NCBI GenBank assembly: GCA_039029915.1
Contig: JBCCFD010000372.1
Coordinates: 1-8,237, forward strand
DNA: 8,237 nt
DNA from: QQUD01 sp039029915
GTDB taxonomy: Bacteria; Chloroflexota; Anaerolineae; Promineifilales; Promineifilaceae
Reading direction: 5' to 3'
Below the pieces are notes generated by a model. That model saw only the letters and a program-made list of their open reading frames with translations, had not been told where the DNA came from and searched no databases. A program made the position numbers and the translations under genes. The first letter of the stretch is position 1, and each line of letters opens with the position of its first letter. Shown one piece after another: positions 1 through 6,146 of this stretch.

Positions 1-53
1 CAGGAACTTCGGAACACTTAAACTCTTCAACGTCTTGCGGGTGCGATAAAAAG

Positions 54-269
54 TTGTGTAAGGGGAGAAAAAGTGCTCGTACGTCAGGGCGGGATGACAC
101 GGACACCATCTTGAATAGATGAAGAGGTGCGAAACCGTGCCATCTCACCCATAAGCAGGCCAGTCGAGGGCGAGACGATTGAGCCAAGACTGCTTGGGCC
201 AAGAATGCTTGACCGCCCCGCATCACTTGCCAATCGTCCCGCCCTTACGTTTATTTTGGCATTACACAA
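54..269. mobile_element. Possible MITE-like or decayed IS remnant
   Basis: The ends carry a perfect 8-bp inverted repeat: TTGTGTAA at 54-61 and TTACACAA at 262-269. Inside them is a second imperfect inverted pair of 18 bases, 81-98 against 233-250, matching at 15 of 18 positions around a shared GGGCGGGA/TCCCGCCC core. Paired inverted ends on a roughly 0.2-kb non-coding segment are typical of MITEs or internally deleted insertion sequences. Outer ends containing TTGTGTAA resemble those of some IS256-family elements, but that is only a resemblance. No transposase fragment is recognisable, and no clear target-site duplication is visible in the AT-rich flanks. A reverse-strand frame of 61 codons spans the segment but starts at TTG in the repeat itself and looks like chance. 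An alternative is a long structured RNA or regulatory hairpin. Confidence 0.35.
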
Positions 270-601
270 AAATTAATCGCCCCCACGTCTTGCTGATAAA
301 CTGTTAAAAAACTTGCTAAGCTAATTGTTGTGCGAAAAACGTTCAGTTTGGTTTCCGCTCACATGACAGCTGTTTTCGTAAGAAAAGTTGTAAGGACGAC
401 CTTAATTTTTGCATTCTAAACTTGTTGTGGAAGAATTTGTCATTGCGAAAAGTGTGATCCTGAGGTGTTCCATTACACATCCTCAAGCCGATTTCAAATT
501 TTGAACACATTAATAAATCAGATAGGGGAGCCTAAGAAATCGAACCATCCCATGTTTTCGAATGATGGTCTTATTAGGCGTTCTGTTTACATTGTTGTTA
601 T

Positions 602-607
602 AAGGAG
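602..607 (+). promoter_or_regulatory. Shine-Dalgarno site of the nuclease gene
   Basis: AAGGAG lies five bases before the ATG at 613. This is near-optimal spacing and fixes that start. The signal peptide begins directly at this Met, which agrees. Confidence 0.85.
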
Positions 608-612
608 AATTC

Positions 613-3600
613 ATGATCAATAAGCATTCTAGTGTTGGAAAACGTAACCTGAGTCGCGGCTTAAAATTAACGGCCGTTATGCTCATTGCGTTTTTTGTGT
701 TTGTAAGCCAAGCTTCGGCGGCAGATACAACCAGTGTTTTAGCTGGTGGTATCACCATTAACGAAGTTCTGGCTGATCCAAATGGAGCAAACAACTTTGA
801 TACCGACGGGGATGGCACTGCCGAAACCGACGACGAATTTGTAGAAATCTACAACCTTTCAGGCTCAACCATTGATATTGGTGGGTTTGAACTGTGGGAT
901 GCAGGTGCTGATCTTTGGTTCACCTTCCCATCGGGCACGATGCTTGGGGCCGGCAATTATGCAGTAGTTGTTGGTGATATTGCTGATGGGTCATTGCCAG
1001 CTGTTTCTGCAGGCAATTTAGCTTTTAGCTCAGGCAGCGCCAATGGAATCAACAATGGTGGTGACAACGTCGTTTTATACGATCCTAATAATGACGAATA
1101 TATCCAAATCATCTTTAATGGTGATGCCGTTGATGATCCAACCGCAGCCGGTGATTATGATGGTTTTTCTGTAACCGCGACGCTTGTTGGTACCGTTGAT
1201 GACTTTGGTTCTGATTCAGACGGCATTTCTCTAGTGCGAGAACCGGCTGGTGATACCAACGTTGTTCAGCACAACACAATTTCAGCTGATAATGCAAGCC
1301 CCGGCGATCCCACAAACACCGTTGTTGCGGACGCTGCTCCAGAAGTTGCTGGCTCTACGCCTGCGGATGGGGCAACTGGTGTTGCTGTAGATGCTGACAT
1401 TACGATTGATTTTAGCGAGGATGTTGTTGCAGCAGCGGGCTGGTTTGACATTACCTGTTCAACTAGCGGTGCTGTAACGGCCGTTGAGTCTGGTGGCCCT
1501 TCTTCTTATGTTCTTAACCCCGACACCGACTTTGCCAATAGCGAAAGCTGTACTGTGACTGTCGTGGCGGCCAACGTAACCGATAGCGATACCAACGATC
1601 CTCCCGACAATATGGATGCAGATGCGACCTTTAGCTTCACTGTTGCAGATGCTGCTCCACCCGCTGGGTCAGACCTCATTATCACCGGTTTAATTGATGG
1701 CCCATTAACGGGTGGCATACCAAAGGGTGTTGAGCTTTACGTATCAAATGATATTGCAGACCTCAGCATCTACGGTTTAGGCTCGGCCAACAATGGTGGT
1801 GGAACCGATGGCGAAGAATTCACCTTCCCAGCCGATTCAGCCACAGCTGGTGAGTTCATTTATGTTGCTTCAGAAACCGATGGATTTACTGATTTCTTTG
1901 GTTTTGCACCGGATTACACCAGTGGTTCAATGGCCATTAATGGTGATGATGCCGTTGAGCTTTTCCAAAATGGCGCCGTGGTTGATATCTTTGGTGATAT
2001 CAACACTGACGGAACGGGCGAACCATGGGAGCATTTAGACGGTTGGGCGTACCGCGTCAACGGTACAGGTCCTGACGGCGCTACCTTTATTTTGGCAAAC
2101 TGGACATTCAGCGGCCCCAATGCATTAGATGGCGAATCTGATAATGCGACTGCCGCAACGCCGTTCCCAATTGGGACCTATGCGCCTCCTGCACCCCCTT
2201 TGATTTTAACGGCCGTATTTGACGGGCCACTAACCGGTGGGGTACCAAAGGGTGTTGAACTGTTTGTGGGCCAAAACATTGCTGACCTCAGTATTTATGG
2301 TTTAGGGTCTGCCAACAATGGCGGCGGAACAGATGGTGAAGAATTCACCTTCCCTGCCGATTCAGCTACCGCTGGTGACTATATCTATGTCGCTTCAGAA
2401 ATCGATGGATTTACTGATTTCTTTGGTTTTGCACCAGACTACACCAGTGGTTCGATGGCCATTAATGGTGATGATGCTGTTGAGCTTTTTGAAAATGGCG
2501 CAGTCATTGACGTCTTTGGTGACATCAATACAGACGGCACCGGAGAGCCATGGGAGCATTTAGACGGTTGGGCCTATCGTGTTGATGGCACAGGCCCAGA
2601 CGGATCTACTTTCGTTTTGGCAAACTGGACATTTAGTGGGCCAAACGCGTTAGATGGTGAATCTGATAACGCGACTGCCGCTACACCAGTACCCATCGGT
2701 ACCTATACCTTTAGCGGGGGTGGCGGTGGAGATGCCGCACCAACCGTGACGAGCACAACGCCTGCTGATGGGGCAAGCTTGGTTGCCTTGGATGCCAACA
2801 TCGACATTACATTTAGTGAAGATGTCACTGTAACTGGAACATGGTTTGATATTAACTGTAGTGTGAGTGGGGCAAATACGGCCGTTGTTTCCGGTGGGCC
2901 AACCGCATTTACGCTAAACCCAGACAGTGATTTTGCTTCTAATGACAGCTGTACGGTTACCGTCTTTGCTAGCGGTGTCGCTGACCAAGACGGCACGGCC
3001 GATAATATGGCGGCTGACTTCTCATTCAGCTTCGATACCGTTGTAACCGAAACCTGTGGTGATCCATTCACACCAATTTACGATATCCAAGGTAGCGGCC
3101 TAGCTAGTGCCTTAGACGGCTCAGTTGTTTCAACAGAAGGTGTTGTAACAGCAACCTTCTATGGTGTAGATGAGATTGGTGGCTTCTTCATTCAAGATGC
3201 AGCTGGTGACGGCGATGCGTCTACCTCTGATGGTATCTACGTCTTTACAACTATCTTTACAGACCCAGTTGTGGGTGACAAAGTTCGCGTAACAGGTGAA
3301 GTTGATGAGTTCTTCGACCTCACAGAAATCACGAACGTGAGCGCCGTAACAGTTTGTGGTCCTGAAACCCCAATTGCGGCCACAAACGTAACATTGCCAG
3401 TTGCTTCTGTTGACGATTTGGAAGCGTATGAAGGTATGCTGATTACCTTTAGCCAAGAGCTGACCGTGACCGATTCATTCAACGTTCACCGCTTTGGTGA
3501 GGTGGTTGTGTCTGCAAACGGCCGGCAAATCAACCAAACAAACGCCAACGCGCCGGGTGCGATTGGTGAAGACAACAATGGCAACAGCGTTCAAGATGTT

Positions 3601-5157
3601 AATGAACCGGGCCGCCTCTTGATAGATGATGGCAGCAGCGCTCAATTCCCAGCCACGATTCCCTATCTAGCACCAGACAACACCATTCGTCTTGGTGACA
3701 CCACGACAGATTTAACCGGTGTGTTGAGCTACGGATTTAACTTCTACCGCTTGCAACCAACAGAGTCAGTCGACTTTGTGCGCACCAATCCACGTCCAAC
3801 CGCACCAACTGATTTTGGCGCAGACATTACTGTTGCTTCAGTGAACGTATTGAACTACTTCGTGACCATTGATGACGGTAACAACAGTGCTCGCGGTGCC
3901 GATTCTGCGGCTGAGTTTGTCCGCCAACAGGCGAAGCTAGTTGATGCTATCCTCACTATTGATGCCGACGTTGTCGGTCTTCAAGAGATTCAGAATGATG
4001 GAACGGTATCAATTGCTAATTTGGTCGATGCGCTAAATGCTGCTACGTCTCCCGGCACTTGGGATTACATTGTTGACCCTATTTACAATGGGGACCCCAA
4101 TGGAATACAAGCTACCAACGCAATTAAAGTCGGCATTATCTATCAAACAGCCAGCGTTACCCCTGTAGGGGCATCAGTGGCTGATGAAGATCCAGTCTTC
4201 TCAGAAGATCGCCCACCCGTTGCCCAAACTTTTGACGCCAATGGTGAAGTTTTCACAGTCATTGTGAACCATTTCAAATCAAAAGGCTGTTCTGGTGCAA
4301 CAGGGCTGGATATGGATCAAAACGACGGCCAGGGTTGCTACAACGAACGTCGTACTGACATGTCCGTAGCTTTGTTAGACTTTGTGACAACGATGCAATC
4401 AATCTCTGGTGATGATGATGTGATTGTTTTAGGTGACATGAATGCGTACGCTGAAGAAGATCCAATCACGACATTAGAAACTGGTTTGATTAACCAAGTC
4501 GATAACTATGTTGCGCTTGAGGATAAATATTCATTTACCTTCTTCGGCCAATCAGGCCAGTTGGATCATATGTTCACGACGGCTAGCCTAGACGCCAGCG
4601 TCGTTGGCGCAGAGATCTATCATATCAGCACTGACGAGCCGCGGGTTCTCAGCTACAATGATGAAATTATTGATCCTGCGGAAGGCAGCAGCAACTTAGA
4701 GCAAGATTACGTCTATGTTGCCGATCAATATCGCGCCTCTGACCACGATCCCGTGATTTTGTCACTCAAATTTGAGGAGCCAGGACCGCCAACTAACGAT
4801 GATGGTTGCTATGTCTTAGCGCTCTACGGCTCTCCTTTCACCGGTGAAGCCACTATGGTTAATTACCTGTTTGGTAACTACTTCTACGCTCAAATTTGGG
4901 AAGCTGACAATAATATTCCAGCAGGTAGCTGTTATGAAATCCACGGCACCAACTACGCGGATCGAATCTATGGTAACTTCGGTGATGATGTTATCTTTAC
5001 CTATGCTGGTAATGATACGCTCGTAGGCCGCGGCGGTGATGATGTATTCACGACTGGCACCGGCTGGGATCGTGTCTTTGGTGGTAACGGGTATGATACA
5101 GTCACAGATTTTGAATTTGGCCGAGATCGATGTCGCCAAGTTGAAAACGGTTGCTGA
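613..5157 (+). CDS. Secreted ExeM/NucH-type multidomain nuclease
   Basis: A 1514-residue exported protein, probably an extracellular DNase that degrades eDNA for nutrients or biofilm remodelling. Residues 1-36 form a Sec signal peptide ending ASA|AD. Domains then follow: LTD with a DTDGDG acidic loop (about 47-235); Ig-like Big_5 (about 241-344); two LTD-like repeats (355-523, 530-698); a second Ig-like domain (about 709-808); an OB-like domain plus linker characteristic of ExeM/NucH (about 815-1055); EEP nuclease (about 1071-1387); and a C-terminal segment with about five RTX-like nonapeptides (about 1454-1500). The EEP site looks complete: N1078, E1125, H1220, D1275/N1277 (GDMN), D1318 (QLDH) and D1377/H1378 (SDHDP). 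The family motif NHFKSKG with two flanking cysteines (C1226, C1242) and DGQGCYN is present. All 12 cysteines lie in the exported part. There is no LPXTG or obvious transmembrane anchor after the signal. The gene is monocistronic, with a strong SD before it and a terminator after it. Family assignment is firm; the exact substrate (DNA, RNA or other phosphoester) is inferred. Confidence 0.93.
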   Translation: MINKHSSVGKRNLSRGLKLTAVMLIAFFVFVSQASAADTTSVLAGGITINEVLADPNGANNFDTDGDGTAETDDEFVEIYNLSGSTIDIGGFELWDAGADLWFTFPSGTMLGAGNYAVVVGDIADGSLPAVSAGNLAFSSGSANGINNGGDNVVLYDPNNDEYIQIIFNGDAVDDPTAAGDYDGFSVTATLVGTVDDFGSDSDGISLVREPAGDTNVVQHNTISADNASPGDPTNTVVADAAPEVAGSTPADGATGVAVDADITIDFSEDVVAAAGWFDITCSTSGAVTAVESGGPSSYVLNPDTDFANSESCTVTVVAANVTDSDTNDPPDNMDADATFSFTVADAAPPAGSDLIITGLIDGPLTGGIPKGVELYVSNDIADLSIYGLGSANNGGGTDGEEFTFPADSATAGEFIYVASETDGFTDFFGFAPDYTSGSMAINGDDAVELFQNGAVVDIFGDINTDGTGEPWEHLDGWAYRVNGTGPDGATFILANWTFSGPNALDGESDNATAATPFPIGTYAPPAPPLILTAVFDGPLTGGVPKGVELFVGQNIADLSIYGLGSANNGGGTDGEEFTFPADSATAGDYIYVASEIDGFTDFFGFAPDYTSGSMAINGDDAVELFENGAVIDVFGDINTDGTGEPWEHLDGWAYRVDGTGPDGSTFVLANWTFSGPNALDGESDNATAATPVPIGTYTFSGGGGGDAAPTVTSTTPADGASLVALDANIDITFSEDVTVTGTWFDINCSVSGANTAVVSGGPTAFTLNPDSDFASNDSCTVTVFASGVADQDGTADNMAADFSFSFDTVVTETCGDPFTPIYDIQGSGLASALDGSVVSTEGVVTATFYGVDEIGGFFIQDAAGDGDASTSDGIYVFTTIFTDPVVGDKVRVTGEVDEFFDLTEITNVSAVTVCGPETPIAATNVTLPVASVDDLEAYEGMLITFSQELTVTDSFNVHRFGEVVVSANGRQINQTNANAPGAIGEDNNGNSVQDVNEPGRLLIDDGSSAQFPATIPYLAPDNTIRLGDTTTDLTGVLSYGFNFYRLQPTESVDFVRTNPRPTAPTDFGADITVASVNVLNYFVTIDDGNNSARGADSAAEFVRQQAKLVDAILTIDADVVGLQEIQNDGTVSIANLVDALNAATSPGTWDYIVDPIYNGDPNGIQATNAIKVGIIYQTASVTPVGASVADEDPVFSEDRPPVAQTFDANGEVFTVIVNHFKSKGCSGATGLDMDQNDGQGCYNERRTDMSVALLDFVTTMQSISGDDDVIVLGDMNAYAEEDPITTLETGLINQVDNYVALEDKYSFTFFGQSGQLDHMFTTASLDASVVGAEIYHISTDEPRVLSYNDEIIDPAEGSSNLEQDYVYVADQYRASDHDPVILSLKFEEPGPPTNDDGCYVLALYGSPFTGEATMVNYLFGNYFYAQIWEADNNIPAGSCYEIHGTNYADRIYGNFGDDVIFTYAGNDTLVGRGGDDVFTTGTGWDRVFGGNGYDTVTDFEFGRDRCRQVENGC
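1675..2181 (+). repeat. LTD-like tandem repeat, copy 1
   Basis: This encodes residues 355-523 of the nuclease. It is repeated 525 bases downstream with no length difference. It starts near LIITGLIDGPLTGG and ends PIGTY. In the last roughly 120 residues only about ten positions differ from copy 2, nearly all conservative (E/D, F/Y, V/I, N/D, A/S). Much of the DNA difference is at third codon positions, so this is an older duplication kept by selection rather than an assembly artefact. A 33-base block (1878-1910 against 2403-2435) is fully identical. Confidence 0.95.
2200..2706 (+). repeat. LTD-like tandem repeat, copy 2
   Basis: This encodes residues 530-698 and is the partner of the copy 525 bases upstream. 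It is followed by a glycine-rich linker (SGGGGG, residues 701-706) that leads into the second Ig-like domain. The first copy is preceded by a short Ala-Pro-Pro linker instead. Both copies sit between two mutually similar Ig-like domains, giving an Ig-R-R-Ig block. The fold is probably a lamin-tail-like beta sandwich used for substrate, envelope or polymer binding; this is inferred from LTD neighbours in related nucleases. Confidence 0.93.
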
Positions 5158-5246
5158 TTGTGACGCGCTACTAGAAATTTGATGTTTGCTTGAATCCTTT
5201 GTATTCGCAGCAGTAATGTTAAATTTTTATAAGTTATAAAAGAAAT

Positions 5247-5281
5247 GCGTGTCGTTGGAACCCCAGCGGCACGCTTTTTTT
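5247..5281 (+). terminator. Rho-independent terminator after the nuclease gene
   Basis: A 12-base stem (5247-5258 with 5263-5274) closes over a four-base AACC loop. It contains two G-U wobbles and no mismatches on the forward transcript, and runs straight into seven T residues (5275-5281). It lies about 90 bases after the nuclease stop. On the reverse strand a T-rich run (complement of 5235-5246) also follows the stem. It may therefore also end the convergent VOC transcript, but the two wobbles become A-C mismatches there and the stem is weaker. Confidence 0.92.
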
Positions 5282-5696
5282 ATTGAATCATTGCATAAAC
5301 GAGGATATCTGTGCCAAAAGGATCTGTGAGGGGGCAGTAGCGAACGGGATAATACATGAGCTCATTGGTTGGTTCTGCACCGGAGCCGCCGGCGTCGATG
5401 AACGCTTTTTGGAGCCGTTCTGCCTCAGTTGGCGTTTGCATGATAATTTGAATTTCGACGTTCGAGTGTTGCTGTGCTTCCCCTTTGAGGAGCGTAAGCC
5501 AGGTGTTACCAAGTTGCCAGCCTCGGGTGCCGGTGCCTTCGACATAGGCGGGTGGGCCAAGTACGGCCGTATAATACCCTACCGCGTTTTCATATTCAGC
5601 AAAAAATAAAGTAATCCCCATAATCCCTTCAAACTGAAACCGTTGTTCTGGTTGGGGTGAGACAAAAAACCGCTTCTGATATGTCTCATAATCCAT
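5280..5696 (-). CDS. VOC/glyoxalase-fold family protein
   Basis: A 138-residue cytoplasmic protein of the vicinal oxygen chelate (glyoxalase/bleomycin resistance/extradiol dioxygenase) superfamily. It has two beta-alpha-beta-beta-beta modules. Module one contains GITLFF (27-32), the helix that carries YYTAVLG (41-47), and WQLGNTWLTLL (60-70). Module two contains VEIQIIMQT (80-88), a helix with AERLQKAFIDAGG (92-104), and the typical closing strand CPLTDPFGTDILVYA (121-135). The first strand lacks the usual metal-binding His and the last lacks the usual Glu, so it may not be a classic metal-dependent glyoxalase. A binding or resistance protein is equally possible, and I cannot name a substrate. 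The first Met is chosen because GGAGGA lies just upstream. The roughly 25 residues before the fold are an unusual N-terminal extension, and Met26 is an alternative start without a visible SD. The gene converges on the nuclease gene and shares its terminator region. Confidence 0.85.
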   Translation of the reverse strand: MDYETYQKRFFVSPQPEQRFQFEGIMGITLFFAEYENAVGYYTAVLGPPAYVEGTGTRGWQLGNTWLTLLKGEAQQHSNVEIQIIMQTPTEAERLQKAFIDAGGSGAEPTNELMYYPVRYCPLTDPFGTDILVYAMIQ

Positions 5697-5700
5697 AAAA

Positions 5701-5706
5701 TCCTCC
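5701..5706 (-). promoter_or_regulatory. Shine-Dalgarno site of the VOC gene
   Basis: GGAGGA on the reverse strand sits four bases before the ATG at 5696-5694. It supports the longer N-terminus over the internal Met26. Confidence 0.8.
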
Positions 5707-5770
5707 GTAAAAATTTCGTATGCTCAGCGTGAATATCTGAAATGATGATATTAAGAAAACTTTGTTATTG

Positions 5771-5799
5771 TTTATAATGAACGCACTCTATCCTTGCAA
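5771..5799 (-). promoter_or_regulatory. Candidate sigma70 promoter for the VOC gene
   Basis: Reading the reverse strand, TTGCAA (5799-5794) is followed after exactly 17 bases by TATAAA (5776-5771). That is a 4/6 and a 5/6 match to the -35 and -10 consensus. Transcription would start near 5764, giving a leader of roughly 70 bases before the ATG. The same DNA contains a forward TATAAT (5773-5778), so one AT-rich core could serve both directions. Confidence 0.5.
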
Positions 5800-6022
5800 A
5801 ATTGCGCATAATTGCCGTCTTTGACCTGAAGAGTGGCATATCGCCTTAAATTAGATAAAAAACGAGAGCATGCATACCAATTGCTATAAGATCCACAAAC
5901 AAATATCGTTTAAGTGGAGAACAAAAAGTATCTTGAGATAAATGGCACAAAATGAGCTTTTGTCCTCCTAAAAGTAATTTTCATTACCCAATTTTATATT
6001 TATGATATTTGTTGGAAATTAC

Positions 6023-6052
6023 TTGACATTTGTGGCTTTTGATGGCTAAAAA
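6023..6052 (+). promoter_or_regulatory. Candidate promoter for the beta-helix gene
   Basis: A perfect TTGACA (6023-6028) is followed after 18 bases by TAAAAA (6047-6052), which matches the -10 consensus at four of six positions. Transcription from here would start near 6059 and leave a leader of about 88 bases, ending in the hairpin over the ribosome-binding site. The -35 is strong and the -10 mediocre, so activator help is possible. Confidence 0.45.
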
Positions 6053-6128
6053 TCGGTTGTGCATTTCGCTGACTAAAAAAGTATAGAAATTGTAACGAGT
6101 TGATCAGTGTAATAGTGTTGTTGGTTGT

Positions 6129-6145
6129 ATCCCTGAAGGAGGGAT
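6129..6145 (+). promoter_or_regulatory. Hairpin overlapping the ribosome-binding site
   Basis: ATCCCT (6129-6134) pairs perfectly with AGGGAT (6140-6145) over the loop GAAGG. The Shine-Dalgarno AAGGAGG (6136-6142) lies partly in the loop and partly in the 3' arm, just before the ATG at 6147. Folding would hide half of the SD and could slow or regulate initiation, for example by temperature or a bound factor. Six base pairs with a five-base loop is modest stability, so any regulatory role is inferred. Confidence 0.5.
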
Positions 6146-6146
6146 T

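Larger units (their letters stand above)
1..612. other. Gene-free upstream region
   Basis: I see no convincing protein-coding gene here. The first roughly 50 bases could hold the last codons of an upstream gene: one forward frame runs open from base 2 to a TAA at 47-49, but 15 codons are too few to identify. The stretch contains an inverted-end segment (54-269) and several small symmetrical sites. These are TAAGG-acga-CCTTA (391-404, followed by a T-run), a possible hairpin TGAGG/CCTCA (461-465 with 481-485), and a perfect interrupted palindrome TTCAAA-t-TTTGAA (493-505). The last lies about 110 bases before the nuclease start and could be an operator, though nothing identifies a regulator. 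I found no well-matched sigma70 -35/-10 pair for the nuclease gene, so its promoter is unassigned. Confidence 0.6.
5697..6146. other. AT-rich divergent intergenic region
   Basis: No gene is supported in these 450 bases. The region separates the reverse VOC gene from the forward beta-helix gene and is visibly richer in A and T than the genes. It carries a promoter candidate for each neighbour and the leader of the beta-helix gene. A 23-codon forward frame from about 5870 has no ribosome-binding site and no recognisable sequence. I see no tRNA-like or known riboswitch structure. Confidence 0.6.

Noticed and set aside
84..269. 61-codon reverse-strand frame in the upstream region
   Set aside because: It starts with TTG inside the inverted end and has no SD. 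Its Ser/Gly/Arg-rich product matches no family I recognise, so chance within the inverted-end segment is more likely.
391..410. Terminator-like TAAGG-acga-CCTTA followed by a T-run
   Set aside because: The stem is only five pairs with two A-T ends, too weak for a confident terminator, and no upstream gene is visible to terminate.
2703..3071. 122-codon reverse frame inside the nuclease gene, and similar shorter frames at other positions of it
   Set aside because: These lie antisense to a strongly recognised domain series, their products look like reverse-complement artefacts (runs of Ser/Val/Thr), and they have no ribosome-binding sites of note.
5283..5609. 108-codon forward frame antisense to the VOC gene
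   Set aside because: The reverse frame has a clear fold pattern, an SD and a promoter candidate. The forward frame begins right after the terminator and has no SD or family resemblance.
5751..5778. Forward promoter TTAAGA-16-TATAAT
   Set aside because: The -10 is perfect but the -35 is weak. It would leave a leader of over 350 bases, and it overlaps the better-spaced reverse promoter of the VOC gene. A divergent transcript or small RNA is possible but unsupported.
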